From assembly GCA_030704615.1 (NCBI GenBank), contig CM060731.1, positions 10,168,001 through 10,232,000 of the forward strand: DNA of 64,000 nucleotides, written 5' to 3'. Origin of the DNA: Takakia lepidozioides. Taxonomy: Eukaryota; Streptophyta; Takakiopsida; Takakiales; Takakiaceae. The notes under the pieces are model-generated. The model searched no databases and was not told where the DNA came from. It worked only from the letters and a program-made list of their open reading frames with translations. Position numbers and translations under genes: made by a program. Shown one piece after another: positions 13,471 to 26,823 of the stretch (positions are counted from its first letter, which is position 1; every line of letters starts with the position of its first letter).

Positions 13471-13594
13471 CTGATAATGGACCCGTTATTCCAGTAAAGG
13501 AACTTAACCTTTTCAGAAAGATAACGAGGACACTTCTTCTCACAAGGATGAAGGTCCAGAAAAGTTGCAAGCTCGGCGTCGCCTCCTGCACAAG

Positions 13595-14014
13595 TTATTT
13601 TTCTTTTCCTTGTTGTTGCTTGCTCACAATCCGCCACTCACCCGACTTCTTGCAAAGTAGGCTCTTGCGCCGTTGCTTGAGCACTGTGAAGGAACTCTCC
13701 ATCATGGACCATTGGTGCAAATTCTGCAGCAGGTCGTTCTTGCAGATCGATTGGCCCCATTTCACCTTCATCAATTTTATCCACATCGAGAAATCTTTCT
13801 CGCTGTAGGATTCATTTTCACCCTCATCACAAACAGCAGAAACATCGGAGACATCAGAAACACAAACATGATCAGAATCAGAAACAGGAGAAATCACAAG
13901 AGAAGACTCCATTGGCCCCACTTCAATGGATGGTGTTGTGAATGCGCGAGCACGCGTGTTAGGGGGCGATGCTGGTTTCTGCACATACGTCAGCCCCTCG
14001 TATGTTGCAAGCAT
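13595..14014 (-). pseudogene. Broken minus-strand reading frame, family unknown
   Basis: A 139-codon frame contains an acidic Ser/Asp-rich stretch (ISPVSDSDHVCVSDVSDVSA) followed by a basic, Trp-containing stretch (KDFSMWIKLMKVKWGQSICK, LLCKKSGEWRIVSKQQQGKE). It looks coding but has no plausible start or partner domain. It continues in other frames at 13404-13637 and 14156-14383. I cannot join these by splicing, and I infer a decayed gene or an unrecognised multi-exon gene. Confidence 0.35.
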
Positions 14015-14617
14015 GGGCTGGGAAAGAAACTTGTGAACCAGTCATACGCATGGGTGGATCGTGTAGTTGCTGACATTTCCTCGCATCAAGGAGTTCCAGA
14101 CAGCAGCCCGGGATGGGATGCTGGAAGTGGGTGTTACTCCTTGGGCACCTATGAACTACTCGGGACCAAAACTGGCGGATCCACCTTTGACCATAAGGGC
14201 CATTCCCACACAGCTGCTGACCTGCTTCAATATGCCAACCCTGACACCATCTCCCTGTTCCTTTTGGCCAATGTTCAACGCTTGCTCTTCGAGGATACCA
14301 AAAAAGAGGTGCGCTGTTTCTGTGCCAGTTATCCTTGCAGGTCGAGCTAGATGTGCTCTAAATGATTCCATGCTCTGGTTCATAGCTCAAGATTATCCAG
14401 ACCTGACGTTCACATGGCACAGCGGAAGGAGTTCGGCCAAAGGCTATTGGGGTGCTGTACAAAGACTTCAAGGGCGCAGAGCATATAGCACTCCTGAATG
14501 GGAGTACAGGGAGCGAGGTGATCGTATCAGCAGCAAGCCCCAGCGTTTCGATGACTAGGAACAGGATACTCGTTCAATCAACCAATGATGCCGAGACACA
14601 GTGGACACAATTTGGCA

Positions 14618-14899
14618 CTACCATGGCGGATGCCATGTTGGAAGATAGTGGATCCTTCGTATCATGTTCTTGGTGTTGAGCTCTGCGTGGGTGTTGATGG
14701 ATCCACATTCAATTTCTCCCCAGGCACCAATCCTCGTGCCACTGTCATGATGCGTGGCAGGCATGAATCTCAAACTCATCTTAAAGTCCCCCACAAGTTC
14801 TTCAGCACAGAACCCTAGCTCCCATGGCATTCCCCTGCAATGCAAATTCATCTGTCCACTGGCCCTTGAGTCTTGATTGCAGGTACATGGCCGTCCCAA
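14618..14899 (-). pseudogene. Orphan reading frame, possibly an exon remnant
   Basis: A 93-codon frame includes FCAEELVGDFKMSLRFMPAT and GTRIGAWGEIECGSINTHAE, which read like part of a beta-rich domain. No homologue is recognised. It lies between the remnants at 13.6-14.4 kb and the frame at 15.4 kb on the same strand, so it may be an exon of the same broken gene. Confidence 0.3.
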
Positions 14900-15364
14900 G
14901 ATTGAGGGAGAGGCTGAGATCTCAAGCAGGTGCCTGAGTCTAAAGGAAAATCATTTGAAGTGCACAACGAATGATCAGCCACAATTGTAACTTGCAGAGC
15001 TCGGCGATCACCTGGTGAGCTCATTTGGGGTAGTGACAAATGGTCAAGGAGGACTCCAGACAGAAAGTAGCCTAGGAAAAAGTAGCAGTAGTACATCTTC
15101 ATGCGAGTAAACTGATAAAACTGAGCCTTATAAAACTCATTTGTGTTAGTCAATTCAAAAATCCCCATCACCTTGTAAACTGGGGATTGGATTATGATAT
15201 TAGTACATAAACATCTCTGCACAATTTTCAAGCTTGACCTCTATGAGTGAGTCCCTGAGTATGATGGTGGACTGTAGTATAATGGAAGTGATGTCAGTTG
15301 AAACAAAGCAGAAAATCAAATCAGGAGGCTAGCCATTCATGCTTTGATTAGAAAGGAAAATACA

Positions 15365-16239
15365 GTTAGACTTGGCACAGTGAGGCATTGCTTGGGACCC
15401 ACCGCTTGAGTGATAACGCCAACCCAACTACCATCTGCTCGAACAAGAAGACCTCCAAGAAATCCTTGGGAGCTCACAATGTTGCCACCAAGCTCACTGA
15501 GGTCAAAGTTAATCTCAGCAAAATCAAGGTCCACACTCTTTGGCTCCAAAACATCGCCAGGTCGCACTCGGAGCTGTGGAGTTGGGGCTGATATATTGTG
15601 ATCATATGCACTGGCGTACACCTTGTCACCTTTCTTCACGAGAGCACCAGGCAAAGGATGGGGGGCCTCAGGGTAATTCATAGTCAGATATGCCGTACCA
15701 TAATTCTGATATGCACGCAACACTCTCCCAGTCTTTTCAACCCCTTTGCAGTTTCTCATTACCACCTCCTTGTGGCCTTCCACACACCATTTTGAAGTAA
15801 TGTCTTGCCTGACCCCGGAAAGTGACCCCACACCATTTTGCTTGCGGCCACATCTTTGTAGGCAATGGCAGTGCCCAGGAAGACCTTCTTACTCTTGTCA
15901 AAAATCATGCCACAAAATGGCTGTGCACTTGACAAAATTATGTCCTGTGGATCCACCAACATCTCAACATGTGTGAATATACAAGTTGAATCGTTCTCTT
16001 AGCAAGAACGCACATTCAATTATAACAAAACATGAGATGGGAACTCTGTACCTCCGGACAAACACCATAATCACGAAACCGAGGGGCAGCGGCCAATCGT
16101 TGCGAAAGAGGCTGGCAATACAAATCCCCAATCCAAACCCATCATCCCATTTGCCTGATCTCATTTGAACACATTCAAATGTTTCTGAGACCTTCTTCAC
16201 AAAAGATACCTTCACATGCATCCTCCCTATGGAGCTCAC
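15365..16239 (-). pseudogene. Frameshifted gene, possible trypsin-like fold
   Basis: Three coding-like pieces lie on one strand. The first (about 16073-16239) reads FVKKVSETFECVQMRSGKWD and may end at gtacag. The second (15762-15962) reads VDPQDIILSSAQPFCGMIFD, then KKVFLGTAIAYKDVAASKMV. The third (15365-15831) reads TGRVLRAYQNYGTAYLTMNY and ends ELGGNIVSSQGFLGGLLVRA followed by DGSWVGVIT. The last part resembles the GG-x-LV-x-x-DG-x-x-VGVI strand pair of trypsin-like peptidases, but no catalytic Ser motif (GNSG) is seen. Pieces two and three overlap in different frames with no room for an intron, so a frameshift lies at 15760-15830. Assignment is tentative. Confidence 0.35.
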
Positions 16240-17002
16240 AACAACATGGGCAAAACATTGAATTTACTGCCATTTCAAGGCTTTTTAACTATGAAGTGTC
16301 TGACATGATTGTGGCGATGTAACGATCAAACCTCTCATGGAAAGTGCTTAACAACTAAGCCACCTCTGAGCAAGATAACCTCCCAACCTAGAGACCTCTC
16401 TTGCTGCTCCAAAGAGTACTGGATCCCTCTCGGTGCTAAGTCTGCCTTGCTCTCTCTCAAGACTCTGAGTAACCACATCTGATCATCACGCTTCTATGAC
16501 TACTTGTCCTTGTGTTCACTGTGTGTTTCCCTCTCTAGACTCAGCATCAGATCCCCTTTAAGTACTCCTTGAGGTCTCACCCCCTTGCTCTTAAGATATC
16601 CAGGCTGTAGCTATTCCTGATATCCCTTCTTGCTCTTAAACCTTACTCTTTGCTTTACTTGGCTCTAGCCTTCGTTTAGACTTTTGCCAATCCTGACTTT
16701 GCTTAAGTCTATATACATACTTTTACTGTATATGGCTTTGCTTAAAGCCTTTCTTATACTTTTACTATTTATGGCTTGCTTAAGCCCATAACTAACTTTT
16801 GCTAATCTAGGCTGTGACAGGCGATGATTGGTTTTTTTTTGTTATTTTGAAAAACCAAACAATTTATTGAGACAAACCAGAGAAACCAGCCGAAGGGGGA
16901 GGGGGCCTGCCCTCCAAAACCACCTGGAGACCAAAGGACAGAGGGGGAGGTATTTGCCAGTGAATTAAGCTAGCCTGCTCCACCCTTCACACAGAAGAAA
17001 CC

Positions 17003-20000
17003 CTAACAAAAAGTCATCCACCAAGGCTGCCTGCCCATCAAACTATGCTTCTCAATTACCTCAGATGCTGGCAATTGTTGTGTCAATGCTAATGCTCTCA
17101 GTTTCATCACATGGACCTGCAAAGACACCAACATACATATGTGCTGGGGTGTACAAGCTCATATTAAGCTCCAACGAAAATTGAATCATAAGGGACCTAG
17201 CACAATTAAGGTTTACAACAACGAAAAACACAGACCGGGAACCTTTGAAATGCAGTGTGAAAATAAACTCCTTAAATTAAGATATCTGTCAAAGTAAACC
17301 TTATACCTCATTCGTGGGTTGCTCTTTGCCGCCTCTCATGTTTGCACCACCAAACATTATCAAGAATGGATTCAAATCGATGAATATAGACACCATGCTT
17401 AAATTCTACACCCACAAATTTTTTGTGATGAAAAAAAAAATTCTGCAACCTGAGCAAGTTATTTTGAATTTCATAAATGGCTAAGCAAATTGTGACTGCC
17501 AGACTCATTACTGTGGATGACAACGATGATAGTCACCACATGCGCAAGCTGTTGCTATATAAGTGGCATGTTGCTCAAAGCCCACATAAATGCAGTTTTG
17601 AAGCACTCATCCCAAAACATCCATAGATAATTTTTCGGGAGGCACAATCTGACAATCCCAGAGTTAAAAGATAAATGAACAGTATATTAAACAATCCCCC
17701 AACACTGAAGACCAAGGAATGTGAGTAGAATAGACTATGAAGAGTGTAAGACTTATACCTTGCTTGCAAGCACCGAGTTTTCCTCAACGGTGGTCACAAT
17801 CGACCACGAATTACGTCTTTCGAAGTCCAAACAAAGGAGCTCTCGGAACACTGCTAGGTAGCCACGTATGTGTTGGTTGTTGAGAGGGTAGAATGAGTAA
17901 AACATATAACTTGGTTCAATTTCTGCTTTGCAGGACTGTCTTTACATTTCTCTCTACTCTTTTATGCTGGCCCTAATTTGTTGGAAGGCCACTGCCACTG
18001 CTCCAGTGACGAATTACTAGATGAAGAATAGCCTCTTCTTTATGGCAAGTCATAATCTTCCAAATATGTTCAAGATGGGAGGATAGGTACAGTGTCAAAA
18101 GATGGCATACCTTTTCCCTTGCATTGTCCACCAAGAATGTACCATTTGTTACCTACAGCAGTGGCCGCATGGCCAGCGCGCGGGCTTGGTTGTAATCCTT
18201 GAGAATCCAGTTGTGACCACTCCATCTATCATCAATGCTCAAAAGAATTGTCATTCTCGCACACCCGTGCAGTATCATGCCAAATAAAAATGCACTGCTG
18301 AGACTTACAGATGTAAGCGTCTATTGGATTGTTAAATAAGCCAAGACTTCAAACCTCCTTCCTCCTAGTTATATACATGATCAAACACACTACACTGCTG
18401 CAAATGCTTAGTGCAAAATACTTTGAGGCAAAAGGTAAGGCAAGGATTGATCGAATTCAGACTTGACACTGAAAATTTGTAAATGGATGTCTTGACCTAC
18501 AGTTTCAAGATCAAGCATGTGGAGGTCGCAGAAGTAGTGCGATGAATCTCGGCATCCACCGAAAATAACAAGAGATTTATTGCCGATGTTTGTTGCAACA
18601 TGGTCAAATCGAGGAGATGGGGGGGTGCCCCTGCACCCACAAAAGCAGGCCATCTGATATTACAATCCTCAAGATATTGGTTGCATACATCTAAGAAAGG
18701 AAGTTAAAATGCTTAAAATGGTTACAAGCCAAAAATCATGCCTATGGTCAAACAGTTCTGATAAGATGCCTCCACAACGTACTTGCAGAGTTTGAAATAG
18801 AAGCAGGATGAAAAGTTTCAAGGCTTAAATGCAATCTGTGGAGTTTCAAACTGACTTTTGGAGTTATCTTTGCCTACAAAGAGTGAATGCTGATTGTGCT
18901 TGCTGGGAATTTTTAGGATCGTTTGATTGCTCACTTGACAGTCACCAATTCCAACATCATAGGATCCATGTGCAACCTATAGACATGATCGAACGCCTTG
19001 TTTTTTACTTGAAGGTCTTGCCCACCAAACATGTATGCCATATTCCCAATGGGTGTCACAGTGTGACCACTTCTTGCCTTCTGCATATTGAAGTACAGTA
19101 GTGAGCCTACACACTGTAATTCAGTAGAGAGAGCTCAGGTGGTTTCTTCCTGGACGTTTTTCTATCCCTCTATAAAACCCCCTGAGCTTGTCTGAACTGT
19201 GCAAAGCTTTGAAATTTAGTTTCACTCACACATTGAAGTGAACTACAGGCATGTGAAAGCTTCCCACACAAGGAATGAGTCTAGCATATTCAACATTGAA
19301 AATGTGACAAGACTTACCAGGATCATTCCACTTGTTGGGACCAAATTCCACTTCGTGTTGAAAAGGTCAAAGGAGCGAACTGCACAAATCTTTCCAATAT
19401 TGAAAGGAGATGAGTATAGAGCTCTTTTTCACATGGATATTTGCTGAGTTATTGACAGCTGAGTTTAAGGGATTACAATACCTTCCACAATATCAACCTC
19501 AAGATCTGATGCTTGTCCTCCCACAGATAACAGCAAGTTTTGCCACCACACCTGTACCAAGTACTCAGAAGGATAAGCTACAGCGATATGGTGACGCCCA
19601 AAGCTCAAAGAATTAAAAAGCAAAGTCAGGGGGCTCAATATCTTTGATTATATTCATTCTGTTACATTGCAGAAAGCCTAAACAAAACCCTCAGGCAAAT
19701 TTGTGCAGCATAATCTGCGCCGTGAAGCCTGAATGCAAAGGAAGATTCAAAAATATATATAATTATCTGGATCAGCTTTCTTCATAAGACGCATGGCAGC
19801 TTCTGAGTGGCTAATTTACCTCACCCTCTGATAGAACTGAGTGGAGTGCCAACCACACACCTTTATGCAAGGTTCCCTACCAGGTCACCAGCAAACTTAC
19901 CATGCATAAAGGTCTGTGATCAGCAGCTTCCCCTATACTTAGTGTACTGGACACCCAAATAAGAAACCAGCATGTGAATCACTGAGGCAACTGATATTGT

Positions 20001-21629
20001 GGGTCTGTGAGCCACAAAGTGATACCATCATGCCAATGCCACACTGCTTACCAGGCAATGGCCGGCACAAGGCAACGGACACCTTTTTGATGATACCGGG
20101 GTTCTTGTTGCCATCTTAAACCATGTCAAAATGCTCAGATCTAGCACCTATATCATGTCAACATTAAGCAGGCAAAACAATTATCACCAGAGTGCACAGC
20201 TCAAGAAAGAAAATGAAATGAAATGGTACTCTATAACGTCCACGGAAAGCTCAAAGACCTCATGGGTCAAGAGGAAGCAAGAAAAGAAAGAGAGAGGGGC
20301 CACCAGCAGTCCAAAAGCAATTATTGCTGAAGGGATTCTAAGAGTCAACACTTCATGCAGGTAAACTGCCAAGCATTTCTGATCCTTGTAATGGCAGACC
20401 TTCAGTGAGAGATTGCATATCCCAGAATAGATGGTTGAATCTCCCACAGATTCACAGTAGAAAGTGTTGTAAAGACGAAATGTTCTTCACTTTCGATACA
20501 TTCCCTATTGTTCCCAGCGCAAGCAGGGCATAGGCGGTCATCACATTGCAGGTTTTCCCACCAACCAGAAAGAAAGAAAGAAACTTGTAGATATTCCCAC
20601 CATATGAGTGGTTTCAAGTTCTATAACTGTCTGTCTGTTTGCATGCTAGGGAAGCTCGGCACCAACCCTCTTGAACATGTTTCCCCTGAAAGGTGTGAAT
20701 CTGGCTTGCCTCTTAGGACTTCAAGAGAAATGCACCAAAACTCAAAGCAGGGCAGTATGCTAGCTTCTTCATTTCTTGAGCACATAATCTCTTCCTGGTA
20801 GACCTCCATGATCTCCACAACTGGGGTAATTTTTCTCTTTGCTATAGTTTATGGACCATACCTGCACATCATTCAACAGATTGAAGTTGGTTTTGTACAA
20901 TCCACATCCTCCGATAATATACATTTTGTTGGATGTGATAGTAGCTGCATGCGGCAGCCAGATGAAAAGTCCAAATAAGCCTCAGCCAAATCGAGGAGAT
21001 TTGTTGTGCAGACTCCTACGTTTTAGATATACAATTTTGAGGGTGACAGTCCACTTTCAAGAAAAGCACACATTCGCAACAACGTTGGTCGTCCAGTTAC
21101 TCTGTTAACTGCAAGTGGTTATCGATGTTGTTGAGAGAGCAAAGCCTGTACACAGTATAATATAACAGCCCCAGAAAATCTACTTCTATAAGGGATCACA
21201 TAGCGTTGTCGAAAAGGCATGTGTAAAAAGCATTCAACCATGTATCGTGGAGTAGGCATGGGGCCAGCGATGGAAGCTGGAATCCAGACGTTGTAGTGGT
21301 CGATTTCCTTGATCTCGTCTGCTGGTTCGTATGCCTGCCAATGCGTCAACGTACGCTTCAATGCTTTGAAACATTAGGAGTTTGCATGCATGTTAACGCT
21401 ATTGTGAAGGAAGATGGGGCAGTTTGATAGAGTGATACATCTGATCTGGACAATTACTTTCAAAGACAAGGAGGGAGAGCGCTTTTTCGACCTCCCTTCC
21501 GTCCTCTCCCTTTCCGTGTTGGAGGAGGAGTCTGAGGGAGATTACCGCAGCATCAGAAAATTGGATCTGTGCGGAAGCTGAAGTTGGTGAGCCACTTCCC
21601 GAGGCAAAACTTGTCTGGTTACTGGCCAT
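17003..21629 (-). CDS. Kelch-repeat beta-propeller protein
   Basis: Resembles plant kelch proteins of the ACBP4/5 and At5g04420 type but shows no acyl-CoA-binding domain. Exons I can support: 21458-21629, 21239-21363, 20862-about 20951, 20052-20114, 19482-19551, 19318-19379, 18977-19080, 18501-18630, 18111-18225, 17759-17850, 17307-17405 and 17003-17116. Most join in phase. Kelch GG doublets and PR/GH motifs recur: GPMPTPRY, KMYIIGGCG, PLPCAGHCL, LLLSVGGQ, ARSGHTVT, YMFGGQD, GTPPSPRFDHVA, LVIFGGC, SPRAGHAAT, YILGGQ and FLIMFGGAN. At least one exon between 20862 and 20114 is unresolved. The acceptor of the 20951 exon lacks a clean AG (reads ...gctgccg|CAT). A piece is probably missing between the 18977 and 18501 exons. 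An AATAAA-like signal lies near 16865. Function and substrate are unknown. Confidence 0.8.
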
Positions 21630-22800
21630 CCTGGCGACCTAAGGGCCTGCCTGCTGATGTTTTTGAAGGACCGGAGACACCTGTGGTTGGAGACACCAGC
21701 AGCAAACAATCGGGATGGGACTGGAACATGACATTATCACAGCCTATGGGGTGCATACATACAGCACAAGAGTGGGTAGAAGAGAGTAAAACATGTCATC
21801 CAACAAACTGTAACTACAGAGGGAGAAAAACTTCTGTCCTGAGGAACTATTTCAAACAAGGTTTGTGATCGGAAGGATCATACATGCAGTATATCAAAGA
21901 AGAAAACTTGAATTAGTAGTAGGGCAGCTCGAAAGACAGGATGCATGAGTTGATAATAGACGGAGCTGCCACTCACAGATGGTGCGGCTAATTACACGGG
22001 CCTCAAGCAGCGTCAGTGGTGGACTTCATAAGCTTTGGCAATTGATGCTAAACACGCAATTTGCTAACGATGCTCCACATTCTACACTACATCTGTGACC
22101 AATTACCAGTTAGTGAATTGAACTCGTTCACCTCTTCAAATCTACTCGGACATTGTATGGAAAGCCCAGAGACAGCCAAATCAACATTTCTTCTACATCC
22201 CCACAATCCCTAACTGTGGCCTCTGGAAACCACATGTAAACAGTAGCCCTAGGCAGATTCGGAGGTGGAGCCTGGAATAGGCCTGCCGACAATAGAAACG
22301 CCCAAAAGTCACGCCAAGCAGCCTCCGTTAGGCTACCCGTGTAGAGACCTCATGAAAATTTCTCTCTATTGATATGGGGACTTTCCATACAAGAATTCCG
22401 GTGTGGACAGATTCCAGATATTTCCAAGGGATGAGGGCAGAATTTTGCCCCAGTGTTTATGTATAGCGGAAACCCCTGAGTGGAGGGCATTACTGGATTT
22501 AAGGGCCCCAAGCCCAGGGCGGCAAAAGATAAAAGAAATATCGCAGGTGCTCGTGTAATGCACACCTGCGACATGTGGCTGGCTATTACGCTTGATAACG
22601 AGCAGATATTTGCAAAGAGAAATCAGCCGCAGTTCTTTACGGGTAGGTTCGGTAGGGGGGAGCCAGTAAACCAGAATATTCCATACATTCCCAAGGGATT
22701 CTGAGAATCTGCTATAGCGAAACAAACATACACTCCCCTGACAAAAATTGAAAGTAATTCAAATTGTCACCCCCATGATGAGTTTCTCTAGCAAAACTAT
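21630..22800. other. Intergenic upstream of the kelch gene
   Basis: This is the promoter side of the kelch gene. Short overlapping frames (21569-21868, 22350-22725) show no domain. No RNA gene or repeat was recognised. Confidence 0.4.
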
Positions 22801-23620
22801 TTTTTTTTTGGTTTATTTTTTGTTTCTTTTTTCTTTTTTTTTAACGGGAAAGGGGACGGAGGCCCTTTTAATAAAATTAAAACGAGAAAAAAATAACCTC
22901 GAGGCCATAAGGATACAAGGCGAGGCCACTTCAGGACCCTGTCAATTGTTCACAGATCTAAAGAAGCATCTACAACACTGAGAACCACTACCAGAAGCGA
23001 TTAAGAGCAACAGTAGCAAGTAACACCGCAATTAGTTCAGAACCAAAATCAACGAGTACCATTAGGAGTCTCAAAGTCCAAATGAGCTTGGAGCTTCTAA
23101 GCTTGTAGTGGCGCCAGTTGATGTCTTCTCCATGATCCGCCGGAGAAGGCCAATGATTAGGGGATGCACCAGGAAGCGGGAAGGCAGGAGGCCCAGATTG
23201 TGCCCTTGTCAGAATAACAAGAGCAAAAGATCCCTCGCCAGCCCCAAGAGGAGTCTCAGTCATTGATGAGCTTGCTGCGGTTTGCTTGAGAACATCAGGA
23301 GAACATCTAAGTAAAGCTGCAGCCAATACCTCCCAGGCCTTGTGACCTTTAGTTAGCAAACTAAAAAAGATAGCTTGCAAAGAAGCTTGAATGGAAGGGG
23401 CAGTGCCAAAGTAAACCTTAGCACAACAAAATTTCCAGATTTGCCAAAGAGAAAGAGAGTGAAGGCAAGCGGCCAAATAGCACATTTGGCCCAGATCTGC
23501 CCCTGGTGGATGTTAAGAAGGTGGAGGTAGATACTGGAAGCATCAACAGCTTTCCAAGCAAGATATAATGCCCTCACCCGAGACCTACAAGCAACAAAAC
23601 TGCAACTGAATAACAATGCT
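22800..23620 (-). mobile_element. LINE retrotransposon 3' remnant
   Basis: On the minus strand, frames at 23353-23616 and 22988-23485 contain RALYLAWKAVDASSIYLHLL and LHSLSLWQIWKFCCAKVYFG. These resemble the C-terminal zinc-binding reverse transcriptase region (zf-RVT) and tail of plant LINEs. A frameshift lies between them. Downstream, at 22800-22890, the strand ends ATTAAAAGGGCCTCCGTCCC followed by an A-rich tail, as LINE 3' ends do. The 5' part with endonuclease and the RT core is absent, so this is a 5'-truncated dead copy. Confidence 0.55.
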
Positions 23621-23847
23621 CCAAGGATTCAACCAATCCCACACTGCAAATGCTATAGTCAGATTGAGGCCCAAGCCCAAAGGAAGACCCCACCGGTAAT
23701 TTTGGTGAACCCTGCCCGCGGTAATAGGGCTTCTGCACCTTTGCTGTCCATGGTTATAGGTCCCATGCGCGATGTCGTCATGACCCTGGAACGTGAGCAA
23801 GGGATTTTCTGCTCATGTGAGTGGCTCATATACTAGCATTCCCTTAG

Positions 23848-23863
23848 GTGAGCCTAGGCTCAC
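23848..23863. repeat. Perfect 16-bp palindrome
   Basis: GTGAGCCTAGGCTCAC equals its own reverse complement. It lies in a stretch with further GAGCC/GGCTC half-sites (23820-23900). It may be a chance palindrome or a degraded inverted repeat. Confidence 0.7.
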
Positions 23864-24996
23864 ACAACATCCTTGAGGCCTATGCTCATAGGCTCACGAC
23901 CCAAGGGTTCATGGCATAGCGTCGTTGCCGCCCCAATGGCACTTGACGCAAGTAGTTAATAACCGACTTGTCGAGTAGGACAGGACCTACGAAACACCCC
24001 CCCCCCCCAATACCCCACACGAGCTGCCTAAAAATAGGATTGAGTCATATTTTAATCTTAATATCATTTTGCCAAACGTGTATCTCTAATTTGTACATAT
24101 GAAGTGGGTAGCCTTTGCACTTCAATATGCTTTCTCTCTGCTTCAAGTGAATATAACTTTCATTGTAGCCAATCAGATTTGACAATTGGATTACAAACTT
24201 GCAATCTGGATACAACATCTTCTTGTCAATTTTGATGCATAAAAATCAAGTGGTTTCAACCTTTCAATAGATATTCCGAGTACAATTGACAACAATAGGT
24301 TATTGTGCATCATGCTTCATGTCTATGTATACCTGCCCCACGACTTTAGACTAGTTTATATTGATAACCCCAATGTTATTGGTCACCGCCGCGTATCCTT
24401 GGAGCATTAAATACAAACACCTTGGTCCACCGGACCTCAAAACACATGATACCATCCCAACAATGTTTTCATGTCTCCAATATTGAGCTTTTTCAACTAC
24501 GATAATGGAGAGGCAGTATGGGAGGATTGGGAGTGTTGAAAGAGATGGAACGAAGTCGAGAGAAAGAGTTTTTCTCCTTATGTAGATTGTTTTGCACCGT
24601 ATGAGGTGAGGGATTATAATTGGGGCATCAAACTTTAGTCTTGTATTATTTGTGTTCATTAAAAAAACATATCAATCATCACCAAGTTCTTCCTAGGGAT
24701 AGTTCACAATCAAGCTGTTAATATCCCATTCAAAATGCCCCACTTAAGAGATGTGTTATAGCTAAAGTGTGGAATTTGTAATGGTTGACAATTCTTTCTG
24801 ATGTATAAATTTGTTTTTTATATGAAGTCCCAACCACAAATTTTCATTGGAATCGATCTAATATGTGGACATTTAAGTGATGTTAGCTCCAACTGAGTGA
24901 CCAAAATCGGAATTGTAAGTATTAGACAAAATCTTCCTCTGCTAGTAGATAGGGAACGAGAGAAAATACTTTATCTATAGCCAACGTAAAGAACAA

Positions 24997-25300
24997 TTTT
25001 TTTTTGTTGAAGCAAGTGACATATTATGACGCCACTTCATCCCGAAGGGCTACTGCTTCCGTTTGGAAGATGGACACCTAATTTAAACCCCCATAAACGA
25101 GACAGCGCGGTTGCCCAACCCTCCCTCAAGGACTCGAAGTCACAAGTTATATAAGTAGTTGGTTGACCAATGGTACCCATTTTTATGGTTGGGTTGGTTA
25201 TAATGGATGACATCCAACATACACATATATATGGCCTTGAATCCACAACCACTTGTAAGGGGGGCTTGTGCCCTAACCACTAGGCGATCTAGTGCATGCT
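24997..25300 (-). mobile_element. tRNA-derived SINE, copy 1
   Basis: Read on the minus strand, the head has an A-box-like GCCTAGTGGTTAGGGCA (about 25269-25285) and a B-box-like GGTTGTGGATTCAAGGCC (about 25232-25249). A tract GTGTATGTTGGATGTCATCC follows, then a 3' region GCAGTAGCCCTTCGGG and an A-run next to CAAC at 24997-25005. This layout is that of a pol III-transcribed SINE. The same blocks recur in order at 26.8 kb, which defines a family. Confidence 0.65.
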
Positions 25301-26823
25301 TTACCAACATAAATAAGAGCTGCCCCTGAGGGATATTGTTCCCTTGGGTATTGGTGTGCTCTAACAAAGAGTTGTTTGTCTCTCAATCTTTATGTTGCCT
25401 CAAATAGAGGCCATATATTTTATTCTCATTTTTCAGGAATAAGTGTGCAGCTTTTTTCAGTATATTTATGTTAGTGGTGTTATGTATCTCTATCCCTCTC
25501 TACTACCTTTTTAAGGTTTTATGTTCAACAATCTCAATTATCTAAATGCTAAAATTTATAGTTTTTCATGTGTTGACATAGAAACTTAGGGAAGTATAAT
25601 GTCATCTTGACCCAAGAAGATGCAACAAATTTGTTCACACACCCTTGGTTAAGAACTTATGAAGTTAAAAATTAAATTAGCTAGTGATGGACGGTTATAT
25701 CTTATGTGGTACTTAATTTTCTTGTTTTATGGGATTGCTCAAACGATGTATGAAGTATGTTCTTGATCATTTTGATCATTAGACCAAATGTTAGGTACCT
25801 ACTTATGAATATAGGTACCTAACATTTGTTTTTTTTTTGTTTTTTTCAAGTTTTTATCGAAGCGCCTATGTTTCCATCTCAAATGCTGAATCCTGATCAT
25901 CTTCCTGACTCGTGAATGACTATCTTTTATTTTTGTTACTTCTCAAATATGAGTTGAGAGTTTACTAGCTCTCACACCTCTCACATCAATATATATTTCT
26001 AACAAGAGCAAGACCGGCGAGGTCGTACCAACAACTTCTTATCCACTTGTATGTATTGATTCTTAGCTCAATCTATTGTGAACGTAAAGCAACAACAGGG
26101 GCTCGTTTGGCTCCTCCACAGCCCACTCCCTTGCTGATATTTGCTGTTCATTCCTTTTGATGTGGTGTTAAGTTTCTAGTTTCTACTTATTTCAGTTATT
26201 TTGTTATGGAATTGCTAACATGCTTTCTAGTTAATTGACCAACAAGATAAAATATATGACCAATTACTAAATTCTAGACTTCGTTTCTTGGAGCCTATTT
26301 ACTAATCTCATTCTTTGACATCTAGCAATCCTTTCAGGTGGACCTTCATGTATACATCAAATTTAGAAGATATTTCAGAAAATAACCTTGAGCCAACTCA
26401 CCATATTGAAAATGAATGGATACAAAAAGTTTCATACAAATATATTTTTCATTCCATCACTTATTCATTATTATCATTCTAAAGAATATATATCATTATT
26501 TTTTATCAAGACCCTTATAGGCATTATATTTTTCAAAATCCTAATGGTCATAACATTATCAGCATTAGCATTATTTATCTATAGACAATAAAAAATTTAT
26601 ACATATAGGAATAATACTAAGAGATGGGACAACTAAAAATTATTTCTCTTTCGACTACTATCCCGTATTGCATATTTTTTGTATAACTTGAATCCATTAC
26701 ATTTTCATGGACATTTTTTTACTTATAAAGCCATTAATAGTATTTGCGGATCAGCAATACAAAGCCAGCCTCCAGGCTAGTGTTATTGCACTACAAAGTC
26801 CACCCCTGGAGCGATAACTTAAT

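Noticed and set aside
14067-14679. Plus-strand frames across the broken region (163 and 75 codons)
   Set aside because: No domain, and they overlap minus-strand frames that look more coding. They cannot be extended by splicing.
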